A DNA stretch of 5,432 nucleotides from DAOTTW01 sp034437615 (GTDB lineage: Bacteria > Chloroflexota > Anaerolineae > Aggregatilineales > Phototrophicaceae), in contig DAOTTW010000376.1 in the NCBI GenBank assembly GCA_034437615.1, positions 1 to 5,432 on the forward strand, written 5' to 3'. Position numbers and translations under genes: made by a program. Below are positions 1 to 5,432 of this stretch, in pieces (position 1 is the first letter of the stretch; each line of letters begins with the position of its first letter). The notes under the pieces are model-generated. The model saw nothing but the letters and a program-made list of their open reading frames with translations. It had not been told where the DNA came from and searched no databases.

Positions 1-1
1 C

Positions 2-1318
2 GCCGGTGCACATAAGGCGCTGAAAGGGCGTCTGATTGCGTTTGCGGTGCCTTACGCCGAGCAAAACCGCGTCAATACGCCACAGATGCAGCGACATGAG
101 GCCAATTTTGAACAAACCCTCGAATGCGCCATTCAACGCGACGACTTGCCAGCAGCAGCACGACTTGTGCGTGCGTATGGTTACCATCTTGCGCTTAGCT
201 CCCGATGGCAGCAGAGCATGGCGCTATCTGACCGCGTGATACCGCTGCTCGAAGCCGCTGAGCGCTACGAGTGGCTGCCAACGGTGCTGCTCAATAAGCT
301 GATTATCGACGCAAATTTGACACGGTCAGATCAGACATTCGAGACGGTAGATAGAATCCTCGAAATTGCCGACGAAGTCGAGCCACACTTCCCCGAAATC
401 GACTTCAATATGCAGCGCTTCTCTGCGATTTATATGCGCGGCGCCTACCAGCATCGCAAGGGCAATATGCAGGCGGCAATTGCGGATTTTGAAACCGCCA
501 CCGAGATCGCCAAACGCATTCGCGAGCAACAAGATTTGCACCTCGCTCGTGCAGCGTTCAACCTCGGTGCGCTTTACCTGGAAATAGGCCAAACCCAGAA
601 GGCCATTGAATATACCGAGACTGCGGTCGCAGGGGCCGAGCGTACAAACAACATCTTCTTACAGGGGCAGGGGCTGTTGAACCTGGGTGTGATACTGCTC
701 AACAAGCTGGAACTGGAAAAAGCCGAAGCTAGTCAGATCGAGGGCCGTGAACTCGCTGAAGCCAATGACATCAAGCAAATTCTCTTTCTGGCGCTGACCA
801 ACCTCGGCATTATCGCGTTCGAACGCGGGGACCTGACCGCTGCGATTGACCTGGTTCGCCAATCGCTAGAGGTCGCGCAAGAAACGCACATCACCGACCA
901 TGTGAGTCAGGTTGAGGCTGCGCTGGGCGCTATGCTGGCCGAACAGGGGGCGCTGGAGGAGGCCGACGAGCACATCAGCGAAGCGTTACGACTGGCGGAG
1001 ATCAGTCAGTCGCCGCGTGTACTGGTCCATGTGCTAGCAGAACAAGCCGATTTGCGCATCCGGCAGGCTCGCTACGACGAAGCCGAGGCCATCGCGCAAC
1101 ACGTGCTGGAAATTGCCGAGTCCATTAACATGCGCGAGTTCATCGCCCGTGCGAAGGTCGAGCTAGCACGCCTCTATCAGCACCGCGCACAAGTAATGCA
1201 AGCCGATGCCCGTCAGATCTACACGGAGATCGACCACGAGCGCGACCTGCGCCGCATGGACCGTTTGCTAAACCTGAATAGCGACAACGCAAACGACAAA
1301 TCGAGCGACAAAGATTAG
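2..1318 (+). CDS. TPR-repeat protein, 5' end outside window (possible C-terminal part of a STAND/NB-ARC-type ATPase)
   Basis: The reading frame is open from base 2 to the TAG at 1316-1318, so the gene enters from the left edge. A GTG at 47 could be taken as a start, but the 15 codons before it read as normal protein (AGAHKALKGRLIAFA) and run smoothly into the helix that follows, so I regard 47 as internal. From about base 428 the protein is a chain of six tetratricopeptide repeats, which form a superhelical protein-protein interaction surface. The segment before them (AFAVPYAEQ, then a helix ending in ALSSRW) resembles the linker between the ATPase/winged-helix part and the TPR array in bacterial STAND (NB-ARC) regulators; no P-loop is in the window, so that assignment is an inference. 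The C-terminus is charged and Asp/Asn/Lys-rich, probably disordered. No signal peptide or membrane segment is visible, so a cytoplasmic location is likely. It could equally be a standalone TPR adaptor. TPR content is sure; family is not. Confidence 0.9.
   Translation, partial: AGAHKALKGRLIAFAVPYAEQNRVNTPQMQRHEANFEQTLECAIQRDDLPAAARLVRAYGYHLALSSRWQQSMALSDRVIPLLEAAERYEWLPTVLLNKLIIDANLTRSDQTFETVDRILEIADEVEPHFPEIDFNMQRFSAIYMRGAYQHRKGNMQAAIADFETATEIAKRIREQQDLHLARAAFNLGALYLEIGQTQKAIEYTETAVAGAERTNNIFLQGQGLLNLGVILLNKLELEKAEASQIEGRELAEANDIKQILFLALTNLGIIAFERGDLTAAIDLVRQSLEVAQETHITDHVSQVEAALGAMLAEQGALEEADEHISEALRLAEISQSPRVLVHVLAEQADLRIRQARYDEAEAIAQHVLEIAESINMREFIARAKVELARLYQHRAQVMQADARQIYTEIDHERDLRRMDRLLNLNSDNANDKSSDKD
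428..1126 (+). repeat. Array of six tetratricopeptide repeats in the TPR protein
   Basis: Six helix-turn-helix units can be aligned on the small residue at TPR position 8: YMRGAYQHRKG, FNLGALYLEIG, LNLGVILLNK, TNLGIIAFERG, AALGAMLAEQG and AEQADLRIRQA. The aligned residue recurs after 42, 40, 40, 40 and 40 residues, which is the longer TPR spacing seen in kinesin-light-chain-like and TPR_12-type arrays rather than the canonical 34. Each unit ends in an A-x-E/A-rich second helix such as AIADFETATEIAKR or AIDLVRQSLEVAQE. The last unit lacks the Gly and is the most degenerate. The nucleotide sequences of the units have diverged, so this is a protein-level repeat. Confidence 0.88.
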
Positions 1319-1324
1319 ACGTAT

Positions 1325-1330
1325 AGAGGA
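1325..1330 (+). promoter_or_regulatory. Probable ribosome binding site of the protease gene
   Basis: AGAGGA lies 12 bases before the ATG at 1343, somewhat farther than ideal, so translation initiation may be modest. It supports the ATG at 1343, which is also the start that gives a complete signal peptide. The gap of 24 bases after the TPR gene leaves no room for an ordinary promoter, which favours co-transcription. Confidence 0.5.
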
Positions 1331-1342
1331 CGAGATCACCAA

Positions 1343-1417
1343 ATGCTAAAACGCTATGCTGCTCAAACCCTCGTTAGTGTGTTGCTGGCTTTGCTCGTCG
1401 GCTTGACCGTTAGCGCA
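1343..1417 (+). other. Sec signal peptide of the protease
   Basis: Residues 1-25 show a basic start (Lys3, Arg4), a hydrophobic core VSVLLALLVGLTV and a small-x-small site VSA before Gln26. No lipobox cysteine follows, so signal peptidase I rather than II is expected. Confidence 0.9.
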
Positions 1418-4400
1418 CAAGGTTTGCCCGCTGCTGTCGATGACCGCCCATTGGATGACATGCCGAGCATTGAGCAACAACTCAGCACGTCGGGGCAAGC
1501 CCGTGTCATCGTCAGCCTGAATACACCGTCACAGGTGCAAGGTTTGCCGCTGGATAACGCCAACCGCCTGGAACAAATCCGCTCACAACAAACCATGCTG
1601 CTAGAGCGCGTGCAACAGACAACTGATACGTTACAGGTGCATCATATTTACGATTACATCCCATTTGTCGCGTTGTCGGTGGATGCGGCCGGGCTACAGG
1701 CATTGCTACGCGACCCTACTGTGCGCAACATCAGCCCCGATACAATCGAGATGCTCCAGCTTGACAGTAGTGTCCCGCGCATCGGTGGCGATTGGGCACA
1801 CGATAGCGGCTACACGGGTGCTGGTCAAGCTGTCGCCATTCTGGACACGGGCGTGCAGCAAGATCATCCCTTTCTGCGGGATACCGAGGGCGTGAGCCGC
1901 GTCGTCTCCGAAGCGTGTTACTCGTCATCGGACCCCGCATTTAGCTCACAGAGCTTGTGCCCTGGTGGTGTCTCACAATCGACCGCACCCGGCAGCGCCA
2001 CACCCTGCACGTATACAGGTTGCGATCATGGCACGCATGTTGCGGGTATCTCTGCGGGTCGTAACGACACAACGGTCGGTGTGGCCCCGGATGCCGAGAT
2101 TATCGCGGTAAAGGTCTTTTCGTTCTTTGCTTCACAGGGTGGCGTCGGTGCGTTTAGCTCGGATGTAACACGCGGCCTAGAACGGGTCTATGCCTTACGA
2201 GATACATATAGCATTGCTGCCGTCAACCTTAGCGTGGGTGGCGGGCGCTCTGCTAAGCATTGCGAATCCTCCATCGGCACCGCCGAAATTTCACGTTTGG
2301 CGGTCGTGGCGTTACTCAGCGACGCCGAAATCGCGGTGATTGCCGCTTCTGGTAACGATGGCTTCTCAGAGGCAGTATCGTCCCCGTCGTGTTTGTCGAA
2401 TACGATTAGTGTGGCGGCAGTCGATAACAACGATGTCGTCCCTAGCTTCGCGAATATGTCCCCGGCGATTCATCTGCTAGCCCCAGGTGTCAGCATCAAT
2501 TCGTCCACGACAGGCAGCGGCTACAATTCCCAAACGGGCACGTCAATGGCTGCGCCGCATGTCGCCGGGGCGTTTGCGCTGTTGCGGCAGGTCGCGCCAC
2601 AAGCACCCCTCTCTGATTTGCTAGAATTGCTGCGTCAGACGGGCGTCCCCGTCAACGATGCACGCTCCGGCCTGACCCGTGCGCGTGTTGACGTTGAAGC
2701 CGCTTTGAGTGAAATACTGACAAATGGTGTAAAAGCCGTCGGACAGGTGCGGATCAACGAAATCAGCGCCGGCACGAATGCGCAAATTGAGCTGATTAAC
2801 AACGCTGCTGCCGCTGTGAATCTCAACGACTGGCACCTGGACGTGTACGCCGACGACATGCTGCTGAACAGTATCGCGCTATCCGGTCAGACGATCCCTG
2901 CAAACAGCGCGCTCGTCCTGAACGTGTCAGCAGCGAGTTGGACGACGAACGGTGCGCTTGACCTGCGCAATGGTGACCTGAGTCAGGATTTTGTGCGCTG
3001 GGGTACGTCTAGCACGGCACCAGCCGCATCACAATCGCGCTGGATGGGCCAAAATCCCGCGTTTGATGCTGTGCAAGCGGGTCAAACGCTGGGGCGCATA
3101 GGTACAAGCCTAGACCGCGATGAAGGTGCAGACTGGCTGCCACAAAGTGCCACACTCGGCAGTATGAACCTCGTCGCGCCGCCCGCGAACGATGCATTCG
3201 GCAATCCGGTAATCATTGACACAACCGACTTTAGCTATCGCATGAATACAACGCTGGCCGCCGATGATTCGTCAGACCCGTTTGAGTTGCTCCCTGCGGA
3301 ATGCGCCAGCACCGATGCATCGGTCTGGTTCCAGTTTACAGCGACGACAGCGCAAACCCTGCAATTCAGCACTCAAGGCAGTGACTACGATACGATTCTG
3401 GCGCTTTTTGAGGGTGACCAACTGAATGATCTCAGCTTAGTCGGCTGTAATAACGATGTCGGTGGCTCGCTGTTGCATTCCAGCGTCGTTGCGGATGTCG
3501 AAACAAGCACGACTTACACGCTGATGATCACGGGCGCAATCTACAGCTACAGTGGCTTTCTGGAATTGCACGTTGCCGAACCGCAGGATAACGACACGCC
3601 CCAGCAAGCTATCGAAATCGACAGTTTCCCCTACGTCAACGCGCAAATCACCACCAACGCCACCAGCGCAGGCGATCCGGTGCCTGTGGGTTGCCCCAGC
3701 AACTCGCAGGGGGTCTGGTATACGCTGGTCGCGCCCGCTGATGGCATCGTGACGCTAACGACAGCAGGCTCCAGTTACGATACGATCCTCTCCGTGTATA
3801 CGGGCACACCGCAAAACCTGACCTACGTCGGCTGTCACGATGACGTTGACCCGATCTTTACGGGCGATTACACATCCGCGCTGCAAATTCAGCTTGATGG
3901 GCTGGATCGTATTTACATCATGATCAGTGGCGGGCAAGGCCCTGGCGGTCCAAGCGGCTCACTGGTGCTGGATGCGGCGTTCACGCCCTCGCCGGATAAC
4001 GACTTCTGGACATCACCCGTGCGTATCGAAGCACTGCCATTTGATTACAGCCAAAACACCAGCAGCGCCGCGCTAGATAGCAGCGACCCCGATCCATCCT
4101 GCGATCAGGTGGTCATACTGCCGACTGACATCAACAGTGCGGTGTGGTTCAGCTACACATCTGATGAGCCGATGCGCGTTACGATTTCGACGCAAGGTTC
4201 AGATTACAGCACACTGATCGGCGTCTATACCGATCCGCTAGAATGGAATGAAATCGGCTGCTCAGATGGCTTTGGTGGCCCGACGAGCTTAACTTTTAAT
4301 GCGCAGCCCGAAACGGATTATTACATTATGATCGGTGCGACGTTGCTGGTTAACGGCGGTGCGCTGTCGCTCAACATAACGGGGCAAGCGCTAGCAATCG

Positions 4401-4993
4401 ACCTCGAAGCCGAAAGCATCAGCTTGAACAACCCCAACGCGCTTGGCGGTCAGCTTGAGGTGACTTATGGCGTTCGCAACACGGGCAACAGTGCGAGTGG
4501 TGCTTTTAGCGTGGCGTTGTTGCACGCCGCTGATGACGATTGCATCGCAAACGGTACACGCATCCACGATGAAGCACACAGCAGCCTCGGTGCAGGGGCC
4601 GACACCACAACAACCGTAACGGTGCAACTCGATCAGGTCGCCCTGTTCACGCGCAGCATCGCCGCAACGCCACCCAATGCAGGCACGGGCTATACACACG
4701 AGCACACCGAGTATTTATGCCTGTCCGTTGATGCGGATAACGCTGTCAGCGAAAGCGATGAGACGAATAACAGCAGCATGGAAGCAGGCGTCGGACGCAT
4801 CGGCTTTATGTATTTCCCCTGGGATGTGGACGACGATGGCATGGTCACACAAGATGATCTAGGGCGGGTACTAGTTGAGCTAGGCCAGGCGGCGGATGCC
4901 CAGTTGCAAGCACTTGATATGGATGGTGATGGGTCGATCACTGCACGCGACGCTGTGACGTTGCTGAACCGCATGGGCTATAAGACTAAATGA
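1343..4993 (+). CDS. Secreted multidomain subtilisin-like serine protease (S8) with lamin-tail, CARDB and dockerin-like domains
   Basis: This is a complete 1216-residue exported endopeptidase, far longer than a minimal subtilisin. Order of parts: Sec signal peptide (1-25, likely cut after VSA); I9-like propeptide (about 50-135), which in this family helps folding and inhibits the enzyme until removed; S8 catalytic domain (about 146-455) with Asp168 in AILDTG, His229 in DHGTHVAG, oxyanion Asn338 in ASGND and nucleophile Ser401 in GTSMAAPHVAG, all intact; lamin-tail-like domain (about 467-600); three tandem beta-rich modules (about 614-1014); CARDB domain (about 1017-1148, with VRNTGN and the closing ESDETNN); and two dockerin-like calcium loops (1161-1172 and 1192-1203). 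There are 14 cysteines: six catalytic-domain, two per module, two in CARDB, consistent with disulfides in an extracellular protein. There is no sortase motif, C-terminal membrane helix or Por-type sorting tail. Function as a secreted protease is well supported; the natural substrate and any activation partner are unknown. Confidence 0.96.
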   Translation: MLKRYAAQTLVSVLLALLVGLTVSAQGLPAAVDDRPLDDMPSIEQQLSTSGQARVIVSLNTPSQVQGLPLDNANRLEQIRSQQTMLLERVQQTTDTLQVHHIYDYIPFVALSVDAAGLQALLRDPTVRNISPDTIEMLQLDSSVPRIGGDWAHDSGYTGAGQAVAILDTGVQQDHPFLRDTEGVSRVVSEACYSSSDPAFSSQSLCPGGVSQSTAPGSATPCTYTGCDHGTHVAGISAGRNDTTVGVAPDAEIIAVKVFSFFASQGGVGAFSSDVTRGLERVYALRDTYSIAAVNLSVGGGRSAKHCESSIGTAEISRLAVVALLSDAEIAVIAASGNDGFSEAVSSPSCLSNTISVAAVDNNDVVPSFANMSPAIHLLAPGVSINSSTTGSGYNSQTGTSMAAPHVAGAFALLRQVAPQAPLSDLLELLRQTGVPVNDARSGLTRARVDVEAALSEILTNGVKAVGQVRINEISAGTNAQIELINNAAAAVNLNDWHLDVYADDMLLNSIALSGQTIPANSALVLNVSAASWTTNGALDLRNGDLSQDFVRWGTSSTAPAASQSRWMGQNPAFDAVQAGQTLGRIGTSLDRDEGADWLPQSATLGSMNLVAPPANDAFGNPVIIDTTDFSYRMNTTLAADDSSDPFELLPAECASTDASVWFQFTATTAQTLQFSTQGSDYDTILALFEGDQLNDLSLVGCNNDVGGSLLHSSVVADVETSTTYTLMITGAIYSYSGFLELHVAEPQDNDTPQQAIEIDSFPYVNAQITTNATSAGDPVPVGCPSNSQGVWYTLVAPADGIVTLTTAGSSYDTILSVYTGTPQNLTYVGCHDDVDPIFTGDYTSALQIQLDGLDRIYIMISGGQGPGGPSGSLVLDAAFTPSPDNDFWTSPVRIEALPFDYSQNTSSAALDSSDPDPSCDQVVILPTDINSAVWFSYTSDEPMRVTISTQGSDYSTLIGVYTDPLEWNEIGCSDGFGGPTSLTFNAQPETDYYIMIGATLLVNGGALSLNITGQALAIDLEAESISLNNPNALGGQLEVTYGVRNTGNSASGAFSVALLHAADDDCIANGTRIHDEAHSSLGAGADTTTTVTVQLDQVALFTRSIAATPPNAGTGYTHEHTEYLCLSVDADNAVSESDETNNSSMEAGVGRIGFMYFPWDVDDDGMVTQDDLGRVLVELGQAADAQLQALDMDGDGSITARDAVTLLNRMGYKTK
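1490..1747 (+). other. I9-like propeptide of the protease
   Basis: Residues about 50-135 have the pattern of the subtilase inhibitor I9 fold: a first strand ARVIVSLN, a helix rich in Gln and Leu, a central strand HHIYDYIPFVALSV, a short helix AGLQALLRDP and a last strand VRNISPDT. In the family this part acts as an intramolecular chaperone and is cleaved off. The similarity is by pattern and position, so the exact limits are approximate. Confidence 0.75.
1778..2707 (+). other. Peptidase S8 catalytic domain
   Basis: Residues about 146-455 carry the complete catalytic set: Asp168, His229, Asn338 and Ser401. The Asp-to-His distance is 61 residues compared with 32 in subtilisin BPN', because of an insertion holding Cys192, Cys206, Cys222 and Cys227. 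Two further cysteines, Cys307 and Cys350, flank the oxyanion Asn. The domain ends after the DARSGLTRARVDVEAAL stretch, a usual closing helix region in which the VDVEAAL motif is typical of the family. Confidence 0.95.
2741..3142 (+). other. Lamin-tail-like domain (LTD)
   Basis: Residues about 467-600 show the LTD pattern: the opening strand VRINEIS, then QIELINN (the usual 'E-L-x-N' strand), then VNLNDWHLDVY where Leu-x-x-W marks the family core, followed by IPANSALVLN (the 'l-x-p-g-x-y-l-v-l' region) and a final DFVRWGTS strand. It is an immunoglobulin-like beta sandwich found as an accessory, probably anchoring or binding, part in secreted bacterial enzymes. Its ligand here is unknown. Confidence 0.75.
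3182..4384 (+). repeat. Three tandem beta-rich modules (about 130-143 residues each) in the protease
   Basis: Modules cover residues about 614-746, 748-880 and 884-1014. Each opens with an Asn-Asp pair (NDAF, NDTP, NDFW) and a hydrophobic strand, then has a Cys before a V-W-F/Y strand (VWFQF, VWYTL, VWFSY), the signature STQGSDYDTILALF / TTAGSSYDTILSVY / STQGSDYSTLIGVY, a second Cys in V/I-G-C, and a closing Y-x-L/I-M-I strand (YTLMITG, IYIMISG, YYIMIGA). This is the outline of pre-peptidase C-terminal (PPC)-like domains common in secreted bacterial proteases, but I assign that name only by pattern. The Cys pairs are 654/702, 784/831 and 920/973. Module 2 has a Gly-rich loop (GGQGPGGPSG). Confidence 0.85.
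4391..4786 (+). other. CARDB (cell-adhesion-related) domain
   Basis: Residues about 1017-1148 begin with AIDLEAESISL, continue with LEVTYGVRNTGNSASG, the hallmark central strand of CARDB, and close with LCLSVDADNAVSESDETNN, the usual ending of these Ig-like domains. One cysteine lies in each half (Cys1067, Cys1126). In the family these domains sit on extracellular proteins and are thought to aid adhesion or spacing. Confidence 0.85.
4817..4984 (+). other. Dockerin type I-like calcium-binding tail
   Basis: Residues about 1159-1214 hold two EF-hand-type loops, 31 residues apart: Asp1161-x-Asp1163-x-Asp1165-Gly with Asp1172 at position 12, and Asp1192-x-Asp1194-x-Asp1196-Gly with Asp1203 at position 12. 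Each is followed by a helix (LGRVLVELG and AVTLLNRMG). Duplicated loops with Leu-containing helices are the dockerin type I layout, which in cellulosomes docks enzymes to cohesin domains. In non-cellulosomal bacteria such tails are frequent and their partner is often unknown. Calcium binding is well supported; cohesin binding is an inference. Confidence 0.82.
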
Positions 4994-5013
4994 CATTAGA
5001 TATGTTAAATTTT

Positions 5014-5019
5014 AGGAGA
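5014..5019 (+). promoter_or_regulatory. Strong ribosome binding site of the SdrD B-like gene
   Basis: AGGAGA ends eight bases before the ATG at 5028, close to ideal spacing, inside an AT-rich 34-base gap. It fixes the first ATG as start over the in-frame ATG at 5043. It is clearly better than the site in front of the protease gene. Confidence 0.75.
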
Positions 5020-5027
5020 TAAGCATA

Positions 5028-5432
5028 ATGCCACGACTTCGTATGACGAGCACGGCCGCACTCATAGCGTTGCTGATGCTGACACTTAGCGCGCAAGCTC
5101 AAGATACGAGCGATAGCTTGCAACAACCCGCAGCAGAGGGCGATCCAATCAGCATTTCGGGCGTCTTCTGGGAGGATACAGACATTAACGGCCTCGATGA
5201 CAATAGCGAACCACGCTTATCAGGTGTGGATGTGACATTGTTTCAGGAAGATGGCACGTCGGTCGAAACGGTGACGACTGACACCAACGGCATCTATAGC
5301 TTCACATTCACGGCAGAGGGCAACTACTACCTGCAAGCCACCATACCGACTGACCGCACCCTAACCATCTTGAACGCAGGTAACGATGATGCGATTGACA
5401 GCGACTTCAACCGAGGCAACCAGCGCACGGCC
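5028..5432 (+). CDS. Secreted protein with SdrD B-like (Cna-B-type) domain, 3' end outside window
   Basis: The frame starts at the ATG at 5028 and stays open for 135 codons to the right edge, so only the N-terminal part is seen. Residues 1-24 form a Sec signal peptide (MPRLRM, hydrophobic ALIALLMLTLS, cut likely after AQA). A short polar linker follows, then residues about 43-129 match the SdrD B-like fold: ISGVFWED opening, a Ca-binding type loop with Asp50, Asp52, Asn54 and Asp57, EPRLSGVDVTLF, the strand pair VTTDTNGIYSFTF, YYLQATIP and the closing AGNDDAIDSDFN. Known relatives are surface adhesins and other extracellular proteins with repeated copies of this prealbumin-like beta sandwich, so further copies are likely beyond the edge. 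It lies 34 bases after the protease gene on the same strand, which suggests co-transcription and a role at the cell exterior. Whether it is a substrate, a surface anchor or an unrelated adhesin cannot be told. Confidence 0.92.
   Translation, partial: MPRLRMTSTAALIALLMLTLSAQAQDTSDSLQQPAAEGDPISISGVFWEDTDINGLDDNSEPRLSGVDVTLFQEDGTSVETVTTDTNGIYSFTFTAEGNYYLQATIPTDRTLTILNAGNDDAIDSDFNRGNQRTA

Noticed and set aside
36..239. Overlapping + strand open frame in another phase
   Set aside because: It overlaps the TPR gene, shows no domain, and the TPR frame is plainly the coding one.
326..592. Open frame of 88 codons on the minus strand
   Set aside because: It is antisense to the TPR repeats, whose protein pattern is clear in the + strand frame; it shows no recognisable domain.
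3386..3786. Short direct DNA repeat tacgatacgat at 3386 and 3776
   Set aside because: It encodes the same YDTI motif in modules 1 and 2 of the protease, so protein-level conservation explains it; it is not a recombination or mobile-element signal.
4391..4705. Open frame of 104 codons on the minus strand
   Set aside because: It lies wholly inside the CARDB-coding part of the protease, has a composition unlike a natural protein (many Cys and Arg from the reverse frame) and no ribosome site was apparent. It is a shadow of the real gene.
1..5432. Possible defence system, CRISPR array or mobile element
   Set aside because: I saw no regularly spaced DNA repeats, no transposase, recombinase, nuclease or toxin-like gene and no flanking inverted repeats. 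A TPR protein next to a protease can occur in defence loci, but here the protease has a signal peptide and extracellular modules, which argues against an intracellular effector.

Overview
The window holds three genes on the + strand, tightly packed (gaps of 24 and 34 bases): the 3' part of a cytoplasmic TPR-repeat protein (enters from the left edge, ends at 1318), a complete 1216-residue secreted multidomain subtilisin-like protease (1343-4993), and the 5' part of a secreted protein with an SdrD/Cna-B-like domain (5028 to the right edge). No RNA gene, insertion sequence, CRISPR array, phage gene or convincing terminator is visible.

Organism: a moderately GC-rich bacterium, probably free-living and environmental. 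The combination of a TPR tail like that of STAND/NB-ARC ATPases, a large mosaic subtilase with lamin-tail, CARDB and dockerin-like parts, and an SdrD B-like secreted protein resembles what is common in Chloroflexota (Anaerolineae and relatives). This is an inference from gene style, not a phylogenetic result; other environmental phyla are possible.

Region by region: (1) 1-1318, about six TPRs with an almost exact 40-residue period, preceded by a helical segment that is open to the left edge, so the gene starts outside the window. (2) 1319-1342, a short gap with a modest ribosome binding site. (3) 1343-4993, signal peptide, I9-like propeptide, S8 catalytic domain with intact Asp168/His229/Asn338/Ser401, lamin-tail-like domain, three tandem beta-rich modules each with one pair of cysteines, a CARDB domain, and a C-terminal pair of dockerin-like calcium loops. 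(4) 4994-5027, an AT-rich gap with a strong Shine-Dalgarno sequence. (5) 5028-5432, signal peptide plus one SdrD B-like domain, cut by the window edge.

How they may work together: the spacing suggests one transcript. The last two products are exported and carry modules typical of surface or extracellular assembly, so this looks like a small extracellular proteolysis/adhesion locus next to a TPR protein that may belong to a signalling ATPase. Functional coupling of the TPR protein to the other two rests only on adjacency. The most notable item is the domain order of the protease, particularly its dockerin-like end without any visible cohesin partner in the window.
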